A stretch of DNA of 47,666 nucleotides, from contig DCAA01000026.1 in the NCBI GenBank assembly GCA_002311345.1, positions 355-48,020 of the forward strand, given 5' to 3'. The notes beneath the pieces were generated by a model. That model was not told where the DNA came from. It made no database searches and saw only the letters and a list, made by a program, of their open reading frames with translations. Shown here in pieces: positions 8,988 through 18,208 of this stretch; positions within the stretch are counted from its first letter, which is position 1, and each line of letters opens with the position of its first letter. The DNA is from Planctomycetes bacterium UBA1146 (lineage in GTDB: Bacteria > Planctomycetota > UBA8108 > UBA1146). The translations under genes and the position numbers were made by a program.

Positions 8988-10274
8988 CTATCGAGCGCCA
9001 GCAGCATTTGCCGACGTCAACTCGGTTTTTCCGCCCATGTAAGGAACCAGCACCTCGGGAATTCGAACTGTCCCATCGGCTCTCTGGTGATTCTCGAGAA
9101 TCGCGATCAATACCCTCGGTGTCGCAATAGCGGTGTTATTCAGCGTATGACAGTAGTGCACCTTACCATCGTTTCCGCGATATCTCAGGTCCATCCGACG
9201 AGCCTGGTAGTCATAAAATCGAGAAGCTGAATGTGTCTCTCCCCAGCCTCTCGATGGCATCCATGCCTCGATATCGAATTTCCTCACCTGGCCCATGCCC
9301 AGATCACCGGTACACACGTCCACGACCCGATAGGGAATCTCCATCGCCTGGAGGATCTCCTCGGCATTGTCACGGATGAACTCGTGGTGCTGGATCGATT
9401 CCTCGATGCTGGATTTACCGATGATGACCTGCTCCACCTTGTTGAACTGGTGGATCCTGTATAGGCCACGGGTGTCTTTTCCTGCCGCCCCTGCTTCCCT
9501 GCGGTAACAGGTGGACCAACCGCAATATCTCAGCGGCAATTGGTCCTCCTCGAGCATCTCGCCGGAATGAAATGCCGTGACGGGAACCTCGCTGGTTCCT
9601 GCCAGGTACAGATCGTCTCGGGGGATCTCGTAGGTTTGCTCCTCACCGCCGGGGAAGTACGCCGTACCGAATAGAGGTTCGTATTTCACCATCGTCGGAA
9701 CGATCATCGGCGTGAAGCCCTTGCTGACGACGTGGTCGAGAGCAAATCGAAGAACGGCCAACTCGAGTAGAGCTCCGTCTCCCTTGAGGATGTAAGTCTG
9801 AGAACCGGCGAGTTTCGATGCTCGGGCGAAATCCACGATGTCGAGATCCTGGCCCAACTCGACATGATCCTTCGGTTCGAAGTCGAACTCGGGAGGAGAT
9901 CCGACAACTCTCAACTCGATATTGCCACTCTCATCAGCACCCACGGGAACCTCGGCTGCTGCTGGCATCGGAACACATGCGTGGATCGAGTCGAGTTCGC
10001 TCACAACGGTTCGCAAATCTTCGCCGAGAGATTTGATTCGATCAGACACCTCGGCCATACGCGAAATCGCCAGTTGCTTGGCGTCGCCATCGAGAGTCGC
10101 GATTTCTTTACCGGCATTCTTTTGATCGTGCCTCAGTTGTTCCTGCTCGGTGAGAAGAACTTTCCTCTGATCATCGAGTTCGATCAGTCGATCCAGATCG
10201 ACATCGAAGCCCTTGTCGGATGCACCTTTTCGAACCAGATCCAGTTCTGCCCGGATGTACTTGAAATCGAGCAT
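8988..10274 (-). CDS. serS: Seryl-tRNA synthetase
   Basis: A 428-residue class II aminoacyl-tRNA synthetase. The N-terminal part (about 1-110) is the tRNA-binding helical arm, with a heptad-like charged stretch. The catalytic core carries motif 2 (YRREAGAAGKDTRGLYRIHQF) and motif 3 near the C-terminus, where the segment ending in TLNNTAIATPR is followed by a helix. The ATG at 10274 follows GGGGAG at 5-6 nt; the upstream in-frame ATG at 10301 lacks a good site. The ATP- and serine-binding motifs appear intact. It precedes purA in the same transcription direction. Confidence 0.96.
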   Translation of the reverse strand: MLDFKYIRAELDLVRKGASDKGFDVDLDRLIELDDQRKVLLTEQEQLRHDQKNAGKEIATLDGDAKQLAISRMAEVSDRIKSLGEDLRTVVSELDSIHACVPMPAAAEVPVGADESGNIELRVVGSPPEFDFEPKDHVELGQDLDIVDFARASKLAGSQTYILKGDGALLELAVLRFALDHVVSKGFTPMIVPTMVKYEPLFGTAYFPGGEEQTYEIPRDDLYLAGTSEVPVTAFHSGEMLEEDQLPLRYCGWSTCYRREAGAAGKDTRGLYRIHQFNKVEQVIIGKSSIEESIQHHEFIRDNAEEILQAMEIPYRVVDVCTGDLGMGQVRKFDIEAWMPSRGWGETHSASRFYDYQARRMDLRYRGNDGKVHYCHTLNNTAIATPRVLIAILENHQRADGTVRIPEVLVPYMGGKTELTSANAAGAR

Positions 10275-10295
10275 CAAAACTCCCCGGAGCCGTGC

Positions 10296-10318
10296 TTGCA
10301 TCGTGACCTTCGATGCAA
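10296..10318 (-). promoter_or_regulatory. Palindromic hairpin in the serS leader
   Basis: A perfect 8-bp inverted repeat (ttgcatcg / cgatgcaa) with a 7-nt loop, 21 nt upstream of the serS ATG. No T-run follows, so it is not a typical terminator. It could be an operator or a leader hairpin; the role is unknown. Confidence 0.4.
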
Positions 10319-10372
10319 AGTGCCCGCCGGGCGAGGATAGACCCCCAACCGCATCTCTTCAATCGAGGCAAG

Positions 10373-12079
10373 TCAGGGAGATGAAGATCGGCCGGTTGCC
10401 GCCCTGACCGCGGTGACCCCCAGTTGGCTCCAGTTCGCGAGTTCACCGGTAGCTTGCTCCTGGAGATCCTGATCTTGCTCCTGCGCGCCGATCAGGGCCG
10501 GTACCAGCAATTCCTGGGCAGCCACCAGATCACCCAGATCCGCCAGCGCGCGAGCTTCCTGCAGTCTTCCGAGCAGCCGACTGCGGGCGATCTGACTGGC
10601 CAGTTTCTCCAGTTCCCGGTCGATGGAGGCGATGACCTCTTGCCGGGCCCTGTCGATCTCGGCCTGGGTGACCGGTAGACCATCGCGACCAGGGTCGGAA
10701 GGACTCAGTTCGAGGCGGACATCGATGGACTGACCAATCTCGCGACCCTTCTGATCGATGAGCCAGATCGGAAGAGTTGCCTGGATGCGCCATCGATCAC
10801 CGGAATAGACAGGCGCCCATTCTTGCCAGACCACCCGCGAACGCCGTGGCGAGTTCTCTGCCATCCTACGGGAGATGCGCAACGCTTCGGAGACATGGAA
10901 GGAGAGGCGTGCTGACAGCAGGATGGCTTCCTGAGGTCGAGCATGAAGCCAAAGGGTGGTGAGTTGCTGGATCTCATCCAACAAAAAGTACCACCGCTTC
11001 AAATCGGCATTGTGAGCAGGGGACCTGGTCCAGCGCCGTCCCACCTCGGAGAAACGGAATGAGGGAGATCTGCTCTCCGGCGTCTTGTCGATGGTGATGG
11101 TAGGAATGCCAGCCACCAGGATGGAAACCTTGCTGCTTTGCAGTTCCACCGGGACTTGGCCACGAACGATGCGAGGGCGCAGGGGGACAGCAATCCGTTC
11201 GCGCAATTGCTGCAGCCTATTAGCCACTGGCTCCCCCTCCTGTGCAAGTCGGGCCAGTTTCAACAGCGCAGCGCTCATCTGATTTGACTCGATCAGTTGC
11301 TCGGCAGTCCGTTTCAGATGGCCGAGAGCCCATCTGGTCATCCGTAGCGCCTGAGAATCATCCTCACAGATCGATTTCAACCTGCTTGCCAGTTGCAGCA
11401 CCGAAGAAGGGTCTTCTCGATCCCGGGCCAGTTGTAGTTCTCGACGGGTCCTGTCGATCAACCGTTTCTTGATGGAACCGATGTGATCGGCCAGAGCAAG
11501 GTCTCCCGGATACCTCTTCAACAGCCCATCGAGTAGATCCACTGCAGACTCTTCCTCTGCTGCCAGTAGTAACTTCTCGGCTCCAAGCAACACATCATCA
11601 CAATGGATCCTCTGAAGGATCCTGTCGCTCCAGCGCTGCAGAACCAGCCGAACATTGCGCGGAGGTTCGACACCGGCAATCACGCATACGATCGGAATCC
11701 GTTCGAGCCGGGGATAGATTTCCTGCATACCGGATGAGCCACCGGGCCGATCGAGCACCGCCAAGCGATCCCTGATGTGCCTCCAGCAACGATCCCTCAG
11801 TAACTCGCTGAAAGGGACCTCGGTGTCGAGGCGATCAGCGGGGATCACCAGTTCTCGCAGGGAACCCGGCAGTACCAGCAACTCGAGAAAAGCATCTTCC
11901 CAGCGACTCTCATCGAAGGCCGTGGAGATTCGCTCGAGTCGGCGCAGGTGTTCGCCCTCGAAAAGGGGAATGTCGCTACTGGGGCGGATCCGGACAGCAG
12001 ATTGACCATCCTGGTACGGGAACACCCCATCACCCAGAAGTACAAAGAACCCCAAGACGATCAAGATCCTGTAACGCAC
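10373..12079 (-). CDS. Exported protein of unknown function, helical repeat (TPR-like)
   Basis: I do not recognise this 568-residue protein. A GTG at 12079, preceded by GGAGTGG, starts a short N-terminal hydrophobic segment (about residues 4-17) that looks like a signal peptide. The next 280 residues are amphipathic helices rich in Leu, Arg and Glu, resembling TPR-like repeats. A beta-rich stretch then includes VSILVAGIPTITIDKTPES, followed by an Arg-rich region and a final helical segment (about 460-550) of two more repeat-like units. No catalytic motif is visible. It lies 98 bp upstream of serS and 90 bp downstream of ribD, so it may share a transcript with either. Likely periplasmic scaffold or tetratricopeptide-like protein; function not assigned. 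Confidence 0.7.
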   Translation of the reverse strand: MRYRILIVLGFFVLLGDGVFPYQDGQSAVRIRPSSDIPLFEGEHLRRLERISTAFDESRWEDAFLELLVLPGSLRELVIPADRLDTEVPFSELLRDRCWRHIRDRLAVLDRPGGSSGMQEIYPRLERIPIVCVIAGVEPPRNVRLVLQRWSDRILQRIHCDDVLLGAEKLLLAAEEESAVDLLDGLLKRYPGDLALADHIGSIKKRLIDRTRRELQLARDREDPSSVLQLASRLKSICEDDSQALRMTRWALGHLKRTAEQLIESNQMSAALLKLARLAQEGEPVANRLQQLRERIAVPLRPRIVRGQVPVELQSSKVSILVAGIPTITIDKTPESRSPSFRFSEVGRRWTRSPAHNADLKRWYFLLDEIQQLTTLWLHARPQEAILLSARLSFHVSEALRISRRMAENSPRRSRVVWQEWAPVYSGDRWRIQATLPIWLIDQKGREIGQSIDVRLELSPSDPGRDGLPVTQAEIDRARQEVIASIDRELEKLASQIARSRLLGRLQEARALADLGDLVAAQELLVPALIGAQEQDQDLQEQATGELANWSQLGVTAVRAATGRSSSP

Positions 12080-12169
12080 GGATCCACTCCATCGGCCGAA
12101 CCCTCCGGCAGCGCCGGAAAGTGAGGACTGGCAAGCTGGGATCCGGACACACCGGACCCCAGAAGCGTA

Positions 12170-13336
12170 TCATCCTCGGCCCGATGTCGTCCCCGTGCAG
12201 ACCTCGTCACCGCTCCCCGCGGCGCTGATAGCCCCCTCCAGGACCCTGTCAGGTCCCAGTTCCCGCCAGCGGCAAGCTCGGATCTCGCGGGCGAGTTCCA
12301 TGCGCGCAATCCCTTCTCCGCCGACCGGTCCTGGTGCCGCGCGCCCCCCCACCACCTTGGGTGCAACCAGGATCTGAACCCGATCGACGAGATCGGCATC
12401 GAGAAAGCGCCCGTGAGTGTCAGCTCCGCCCTCGACCAGCAGATCCTGGACCCCTCGTGTCGCCAGATCACCGAGAATGTCCTTGATCGAGATGCCGTCG
12501 GCACCGGCACCCATCGCCACCACCTCTGCCCCACAGCCTCGCAGCGCCTCGGCTGACGGGGAGGTCTCCCGTCCCTCCTGACAATAGATGAGCACGGGGG
12601 TCGATTCCTGAAGAAGCCGCGCGCTCTCGGGCGTGCGACAGCGAGGATCGATCACCACCCGCAGAGGTTCCGGTCTCTCGGCAGTACGGGAGGTCAATCT
12701 TGGATCATCCGAGATGACGGTCTGGACACCGACCAGGATGGCATCGACCTCACTGCGGGCCTCGCGAGTCGCTGCTCGCGTCTGTTCACAGGTGATCCAG
12801 CGAGAGTCTCCCCCTGTACAGGCGATCCTGCCGTCAGCGGTCATCGCCCATTTCGCAGTAACCAGCGGTCGAGAATTGCGAACGTGACACAGATAGGCAG
12901 CGATGAGCCACTTTCCATCCTCGGCCAGAACTCCCCTCGCTACCTCGATCCCCGCAGCGGATAGTTGCTCGTAACCTTTTCCCGATGTGACCGGGTTGGG
13001 GTCATCGACGGATACGACCACCCGCCCAACTCCGGCAGCGATGATCGCCTCGACACAGGGCGGGGTCTTGCCTTGATGGGCACACGGTTCGAGGGTGACG
13101 TAGAGGTCGGCCCCTCGAGGATCGATCCCCGCTTCACGGGCCGCTTCCAGACAGTTCACTTCGGCATGGTTTCCACCGTAAAACTGATGCCAGCCATCGG
13201 CGCGCCGTTCATCTGCGCCTCCAGCGACCAGAACCGCGCCGACAGGTGGGTTCGGAGAGACCCGCCCAAGACCCCTGCGCGCCAGTTCCAGCGCCTGCGA
13301 CATCACCAGCGGATCGGGGAACACCTGCGACATCAC
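12170..13336 (-). CDS. ribD: Bifunctional riboflavin biosynthesis deaminase/reductase
   Basis: A 388-residue two-domain enzyme for the second and third steps of riboflavin synthesis. The N-terminal deaminase domain (about 1-150) carries the zinc site: HAE at 57-59 and PCAHQGKTPPC with Cys85 and Cys94. The C-terminal reductase domain (about 155-365) shows TAKWAMTADGRIA, GVQTVISDDPRLT and LLVEGGADTHGRFL, the usual substrate and NADPH contacts. The start overlaps the miaB stop by 4 bp (ATGA), indicating coupling. No other rib genes are in the window. Confidence 0.95.
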   Translation of the reverse strand: MMSQVFPDPLVMSQALELARRGLGRVSPNPPVGAVLVAGGADERRADGWHQFYGGNHAEVNCLEAAREAGIDPRGADLYVTLEPCAHQGKTPPCVEAIIAAGVGRVVVSVDDPNPVTSGKGYEQLSAAGIEVARGVLAEDGKWLIAAYLCHVRNSRPLVTAKWAMTADGRIACTGGDSRWITCEQTRAATREARSEVDAILVGVQTVISDDPRLTSRTAERPEPLRVVIDPRCRTPESARLLQESTPVLIYCQEGRETSPSAEALRGCGAEVVAMGAGADGISIKDILGDLATRGVQDLLVEGGADTHGRFLDADLVDRVQILVAPKVVGGRAAPGPVGGEGIARMELAREIRACRWRELGPDRVLEGAISAAGSGDEVCTGTTSGRG

Positions 13337-14742
13337 GGAGTGCAGGGCAAGATGGGCCTCGATCGAGGCCCTGCAACCCTGTTCCCGTAGAGAGTCGCCG
13401 CCGAAACATGATCGACTTCGACCACGACAAACGAACCGGCGATTTCATCTGCCTGGGCATCCCAGATGACCGTTCTGTGATCGCGAGCCCGTCCCGACCA
13501 ACGCTCGGCATTGGACTTCGACGGACCTTCGGCGAGCACCTCGACCTGCCGACCGACGAACCTCTGGTTACGAATTCCACCCTGATTGGTCAGCGATTCG
13601 AGCAGTAGATGATTACGCTTCTTTTTCACCTCGAGGGGAATATCGTCAAGCATCCTGTCTGCACTGGCCGTACCCGGTCGGGGTGAATACTGGAAAACAT
13701 AACCATGGTCGAATCCAACCTCGTCGATGAGTGACAGACTCGTCTCGAATTCGGCCTCGGTCTCTCCTGGAAAACCCACGATGAAATCGGTCGCCAGGGT
13801 GATATCGGGAATCTGTTCCCTGAGCCTGTCGATCACATGCAGGTAGAAACTTCTGTCATAGGTTCTCTTCATCCTGGCGAGAACGTCATCGCTCCCCGAT
13901 TGAACTGGAAGATGCAGGTAATCCATCACCTTGGAACATTCCGCCATCGCCTGAATCAACTTGGGGCGGAGAAATCTAGGATGCGAAGTGATGAAGTGGC
14001 AGCGCTCGATTCCGTCGATCTCCTCGACCCCGCGAAGAAGAGTGTCGAGCCCGACTCCCGCTCCCAGCCTTTTCCCGTATGAGTTCACGGTTTGGCCGAG
14101 AAATGTGATCTCCCGCACACCGGAATCGGCAAGCCGACGCACCTCATCGAGAATCACCTCGGGAGGTCGTGAGACCTCCTTGCCGCGAGTCGTCGGCACG
14201 ATGCAGTAGGTGCAAACCATGTCACAACCCCGCATCACCGAGACAAATGCATGCCATTGATTTGGCCCGAGATTTCGTTGACGGAAAAACTCCAGCGGTG
14301 AATCCATCTCAGTGGCCAGAAGGGCCTCGCGAGAGCCTCTTGCCTCGGCGATCAACTCGGGTAGTCGATCGAATTCCCGGGTTCCAACGACGAGATCGAT
14401 CCACGGTGCCTTTTCGGTGAGTTCGTCCTGCTTGTGCTGTGCAACACAACCGGTCAAACCCAGAATCAAATCGGGCTCCTCTTTCTTTCTGCGCTTGAAA
14501 CTTGCCATTCTCATCAGGGCACGCTCCTCGGCTCGTTCTCGAACCGAACAGGTGTTGTAGAGAATCACTCCCGCTTCTTCGGGGTCATGAACCAGGTGGT
14601 ATCCCTTTTGCAACAAGCCTTCGAGCATTAATTCCGCATCCAGTTTGTTCATCTGGCAGCCAAACACTTCGAAGTAAACCTTCCGAGCCTTCGGCACATC
14701 GGCAGCGATGGGTGCGGTTTGCATCGGATATATTAGCTTCAA
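13333..14742 (-). CDS. miaB: tRNA-2-methylthio-N6-dimethylallyladenosine synthase
   Basis: A 469-residue radical SAM methylthiotransferase that adds the 2-methylthio group to i6A37 of tRNA. The N-terminal UPF0004 domain has the three cluster-binding cysteines (Cys29, Cys65, Cys99). The radical SAM motif CDMVCTYC gives Cys173, 177 and 180. A TRAM domain follows near 375-445 (RFVGRQVEVLAEGPSK). The start is uncertain: a TTG at 14742 lies 4 nt after AGGAGG, while an in-frame ATG at 14724 is about 20 nt from it. I kept the TTG. The last residues overlap the ribD start. Confidence 0.93.
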   Translation of the reverse strand: MKLIYPMQTAPIAADVPKARKVYFEVFGCQMNKLDAELMLEGLLQKGYHLVHDPEEAGVILYNTCSVRERAEERALMRMASFKRRKKEEPDLILGLTGCVAQHKQDELTEKAPWIDLVVGTREFDRLPELIAEARGSREALLATEMDSPLEFFRQRNLGPNQWHAFVSVMRGCDMVCTYCIVPTTRGKEVSRPPEVILDEVRRLADSGVREITFLGQTVNSYGKRLGAGVGLDTLLRGVEEIDGIERCHFITSHPRFLRPKLIQAMAECSKVMDYLHLPVQSGSDDVLARMKRTYDRSFYLHVIDRLREQIPDITLATDFIVGFPGETEAEFETSLSLIDEVGFDHGYVFQYSPRPGTASADRMLDDIPLEVKKKRNHLLLESLTNQGGIRNQRFVGRQVEVLAEGPSKSNAERWSGRARDHRTVIWDAQADEIAGSFVVVEVDHVSAATLYGNRVAGPRSRPILPCTP

Positions 14743-14827
14743 ATCTCCTCCTGACGGAACCGCTCACGAGAGGTTCGATCTGGATGGTAGGAATCGATCA
14801 CTACCGGGTCAACATGACCCGACAGGA

Positions 14828-16450
14828 TCATCGAGACTGCCACGGCGAGATATAGCCGACCAGAAGCCTTGTCAGCAGAAACACGGCCAGCAACGCACAC
14901 AACAGTGCCAACCAGAGCATCTCTGAAACGAACAATATTACCGCACAGATCAACAACGAAGAGGTGAGCACTCCCTCGACTATGCGGCGACTCGACCCAT
15001 CGATCCTTCTGGAGAGCCGATCCATGCCGACGATCTCTGATTCGACCCGAAGGCGTCCACGAGTCGCCCTGCGCAGGGCGTCAGAGAGCAGTTCGGGTAA
15101 CTCACCGAGGGTCTCGATCCCGTCGATGGTCTGATCGGCAGTTCGCCGGAGGATGCCCTCGGTGCCCTGTTCCTGCATCAACTCGATCAGGAGCGGCTCC
15201 AGTTCACTTGTCGTGTCGAAACCGGGATCCAGTTTTTCGGTCAAACCCTCCAGCAGAACCAGTGAACGAGTCATCCGAACAAATCCTGGCGCGATCTCGA
15301 TGCGGTGCTCCGTAGAGATATCGATGATGTTCTTGAGCAGTGCTGGAAGGTCGACATCGGAAAGTTGCAAACCGACATATGGATCCAGCCTGTTTGCAAT
15401 CGACTGGGTCAACGCAAAGGTATCGGCATCCCCGTGGCAATAGCCGACATGAAGAACCTGTTGAGCCAGTTCCTCGTAATCTCTCTCGACGAGGGCTCTC
15501 AACATCTTCGACAGACGCCAGCGAAGTTCCTTGGTGAGCAGCCCCGTGAGACCGAAGTCGATCCAGCATAGACGACCATCAGGTCTGAGAATGATATTGG
15601 AAGGATGCGGATCTCCATGAAATTGACCATGTCGAAAAATCATGGTGAAGAGAGACCGCGCGCACATCCGTACCACTTTCCGTCTTTGCTTCTCGTCGAG
15701 ATCGGCACGCCCGATGGGTACTCCATCGACCCAGTCCATCACCAGGACCTCGCGACTCGAAACGGCTCCGTATGTACCCGGGATGTAGATCTCATCGCTG
15801 TCTGAGAAGGCGACGCGAATCCTATCGATGGCATTGCGTTCGAAGTTGAAGTTGATCTCGTTCTCGAGGGCATGCCTCAACTCCCTGACAACACCGTGGG
15901 GATCAAATCCGCCAGATTCCGGCTGTCGGGCAAGAGCCTCGGCAAACTGATCGAGCAGGCCCATGTCGCGTTGGATCAGTTTCTCGATGCCAGGCTTGCG
16001 AACCTTGATGGCGACACGATGGCCGTCCAGGGTGATGCCTCGATATACCTGAGCGATGGAAGCACTGGCGATCGGTTGCTCCTCGACTTGACGGAAGCAC
16101 TCGGTGATCTTCTTTCCAAGGGAGTTCTCCAGCACCTCCTTGATCTCCTCGAAGGGAATCGGATCCACATCGTCTCGCAACCGTTCCATCTCCTTGACCA
16201 GATGTGGAGGAAAGATGTCCGGGCGGCTCGAGATCAGTTGCCCTAACTTGATGTAGAGGGGTCCCAGGTCTTGCAATGCAAGTCGAAGCCGATGCGGAAA
16301 AGAACTCTCTGGACGACCTCTACCTCCGAACAGGCGTACTCGAACTCCTGATCCCAGCCGTGAAGCGAGATCACCGAGTCCGTGTCGTGCCAGGATCAAG
16401 GAGATGTCCTTGAGCCGCGGCAGATTTCGAAGGGTTTGCAGCGGTTTCAC
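14828..16450 (-). CDS. ubiB: ABC1/UbiB family atypical kinase-like protein
   Basis: A 540-residue protein of the ABC1/ADCK/UbiB family, atypical protein-kinase-like ATPases that support isoprenoid quinone biosynthesis or lipid handling at the membrane. The family-specific KxGQ motif (YIKLGQLISSRPDIFP) is near 90-105. The invariant Lys is in VAIKVRKPG, the catalytic loop is HGDPHPSNI, and the metal-binding DFG is in WIDFGLTG. Two hydrophobic helices end the protein (about 490-535). The start is GTG 16450 or TTG 16453; both follow an AGGAG. The gene is 12 bp downstream of the phasin-like gene. A role in quinone synthesis is inferred; no other ubi or men genes are in view. Confidence 0.88.
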   Translation of the reverse strand: MKPLQTLRNLPRLKDISLILARHGLGDLASRLGSGVRVRLFGGRGRPESSFPHRLRLALQDLGPLYIKLGQLISSRPDIFPPHLVKEMERLRDDVDPIPFEEIKEVLENSLGKKITECFRQVEEQPIASASIAQVYRGITLDGHRVAIKVRKPGIEKLIQRDMGLLDQFAEALARQPESGGFDPHGVVRELRHALENEINFNFERNAIDRIRVAFSDSDEIYIPGTYGAVSSREVLVMDWVDGVPIGRADLDEKQRRKVVRMCARSLFTMIFRHGQFHGDPHPSNIILRPDGRLCWIDFGLTGLLTKELRWRLSKMLRALVERDYEELAQQVLHVGYCHGDADTFALTQSIANRLDPYVGLQLSDVDLPALLKNIIDISTEHRIEIAPGFVRMTRSLVLLEGLTEKLDPGFDTTSELEPLLIELMQEQGTEGILRRTADQTIDGIETLGELPELLSDALRRATRGRLRVESEIVGMDRLSRRIDGSSRRIVEGVLTSSLLICAVILFVSEMLWLALLCALLAVFLLTRLLVGYISPWQSR

Positions 16451-16462
16451 CAACGGGAGCTC

Positions 16463-16777
16463 CTATTCGGAACCAAGACGCCTTTCCAACTCGGCGACAC
16501 GAGCGACGAGCTGGTCATGATCCTCTCGGCTGACAGGGGCCAGCTTCTGGAGACGCCTGAAGATATCGTCGGAAAGGGCCCTGGATGGTTCGCGTTCATC
16601 GCTGGAAGTGGACAGGTCCTGATTCGTGGTCCTCTTCCACGCCTCCAGAACTGCCTCTGCTTGCTCACGAGTGATGGTGCCATCCTCGACGAGGTCATCG
16701 ACAGCGGTATGCAAGCCTGATCGGGCTCGCTCGATGGCATCAAGTCCGGCATGAATCCACTGACGTACTGCGTCCAA
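16463..16777 (-). CDS. Small phasin-like / COG3937-type protein
   Basis: A 104-residue soluble helical protein. A TTG at 16777, 8 nt after GGGGAGG, gives an N-terminus DAVRQWIHAGLDAIERARSGL. A central segment (ITREQAEAVLEAWKRTT) and a C-terminal coiled coil (HDQLVARVAELERRL) follow. This resembles the COG3937 phasin-like/polyhydroxyalkanoate regulator family, in which a short helical N-terminus, an acidic turn and a C-terminal coil are typical. No PHA synthase is in the window, so a role on storage granules is only a possibility. It lies just upstream of the UbiB-like gene, an association seen for small helical proteins of this type. Confidence 0.65.
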   Translation of the reverse strand: MDAVRQWIHAGLDAIERARSGLHTAVDDLVEDGTITREQAEAVLEAWKRTTNQDLSTSSDEREPSRALSDDIFRRLQKLAPVSREDHDQLVARVAELERRLGSE

Positions 16778-17131
16778 GAATGAAACCTCCCCGGCAACTA
16801 ACGGATCATCATCGTAGCGGATCGAAGGGCAGTGATCGAGCACAGGGGTATTGGTGGTTGGGCAAAAAAATAGGGAGTCCGTTGAGAATCAACGGACTCC
16901 GCGGGAAAGGGGGGGGAGTGCAATCTGTAGTGAAGTTCTCCTCGAGAGGGAACTCCGGAAGTACCCTTGCAACTGTGGTGCCAATAAATTGAACACAGTC
17001 GGAAGTGTCACAATCCTATTGATTGCAAGGTGTTACAAATACCATCCCAACTCCCTATCGTGCCTTTGGGAGCAGCATTAGTTTCCGACCGAGAACAATT
17101 ACCGGGTTCAAATTCCCGCATGGCGGCCGAC
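16778..17131. other. 354-bp gene-free interval with a minus-strand terminator
   Basis: No open frame here looks like a protein gene. The interval holds the strong terminator at 16863-16899 and, between it and 16777, presumably the promoter of the phasin-like/UbiB operon (I could not pick a convincing -35/-10). The 230 bp between the aminotransferase stop and the terminator have no assigned content; they could be a long 3' untranslated region or hide a small RNA. Confidence 0.6.
16863..16899 (-). terminator. Rho-independent terminator (minus strand)
   Basis: A perfect 12-bp stem (ggagtccgttga / tcaacggactcc) closes a 3-nt loop. Reading on the minus strand it is followed by CTA and then seven T. 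It would end transcripts coming from the aminotransferase side and insulate the phasin-like/UbiB operon. Confidence 0.9.
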
Positions 17132-18208
17132 TCATCGGTCCAGCACACGTCCCAGCGCCTCGAGGGCAGGGTGAAGTTGTTCGAGCGGAACGCCAAACCC
17201 GATCCGGACATGATCAGCGACTCCGAATAAATACCCCGGAGTCAGGTTGAGTCCCTCTTTGAGGCACTTCTGCCGAAATTCCTCCCCATCGGCTCCTGCA
17301 CCCGGGGGTACCCTGGGAAAGCAGACCAGCCCCCCATCCGGTACCACCAGCGACATCGGATGATCCTCGAGCCAGGTGGAAAACGCCTGCCAGCCATCCC
17401 GAGCAAACTTCCTGCCTCGCTGGCGCAGGCTCTCATATTTCCTCATCGCTGCACGAGCGACCTGGTCGGTGAGGCAGGAGTTGTGAAGGGTCGTGGAATC
17501 GAGTACACGACGTGCACGCTCGACCAGTTCCGGAGTGGCAAACCCCCAGCCAAATCGTATCTGGGAAACCCCGTGGACCTTGTTGAGACCACCGATGCTC
17601 ACGATGGAAGGGTGGCGTGTCGATAAAGGACCAGGATCGGGATCGAGAAAAGGTCGGTACATCTCATCGACGACAACGTGACAATCTTCTTCTTCGCAAA
17701 TCGATACGATCCCTTGCTCTTCATCGGGGGATAGTTTCACACCGCTTGGATTATGGAGATTGGTCAGCAGCAACAATCGTGCTTCATGCTGATGAATCGT
17801 CCTTGCCATTCGCTCGAGATCGATCCGATATTCTTCTTCGAACTTGCGCTCGAAGGGGACTGCATTCACCCCTATCACCGACAATGCATCCACGATGGGA
17901 AGATACCCGGGCAGTTCGTGAACAACGGTACCACCCGGACCCGCCAGAGCTGCAGCGAAGCAGAAGTGGGCATGAGATGCACCGGAGGCGAGCAGGATTC
18001 CCTCGGGATCAAGTTGCCAGTTGCTGGCAAGAGACTCCATCACCTCGGTGGGACCGTATGGGGTGAACTCGAACAGATCGAGGGTCGCTGGATCGAACTC
18101 GATATCCTCCCAGCTGGCGGCAGGAACCGCGCTCATCGTCAGTTTGTGCTGTCCGATCTGTCCATCCGATTTCGCCCATCTGATGTAGGGGACGCGGGAG
18201 GGTTCCAT
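17132..18208 (-). CDS. PLP-dependent class I/II aminotransferase
   Basis: A 358-residue fold-type I aminotransferase. The PLP Lys is Lys210 in GGLNKVHG. The ring-binding DEMY is at 181-184, the Asn loop is NLHNPSG near 150-156, and a phosphate-binding Arg218 lies in IRFGWG. The C-terminal HVRIGFG supplies the carboxylate Arg region. The start ATG at 18208 follows GAGGAAGAG and yields the YIRWAK N-terminus seen in this subfamily. It overlaps the upstream peptidase gene by 70 bp in another frame; a later ATG at 18136 would avoid the overlap but has no ribosome site. The amino-acid substrate cannot be told from sequence. Confidence 0.88.
   Translation of the reverse strand: MEPSRVPYIRWAKSDGQIGQHKLTMSAVPAASWEDIEFDPATLDLFEFTPYGPTEVMESLASNWQLDPEGILLASGASHAHFCFAAALAGPGGTVVHELPGYLPIVDALSVIGVNAVPFERKFEEEYRIDLERMARTIHQHEARLLLLTNLHNPSGVKLSPDEEQGIVSICEEEDCHVVVDEMYRPFLDPDPGPLSTRHPSIVSIGGLNKVHGVSQIRFGWGFATPELVERARRVLDSTTLHNSCLTDQVARAAMRKYESLRQRGRKFARDGWQAFSTWLEDHPMSLVVPDGGLVCFPRVPPGAGADGEEFRQKCLKEGLNLTPGYLFGVADHVRIGFGVPLEQLHPALEALGRVLDR

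Noticed and set aside
17102..17118. Sequence ccgggttcaaattcccg resembling a tRNA T-arm
   Set aside because: No matching acceptor, D or anticodon arm can be drawn around it on either strand, the loop is one base too long or closes with a G-T pair, and it lies partly over the promoter-distal end of the aminotransferase region. Treated as chance.
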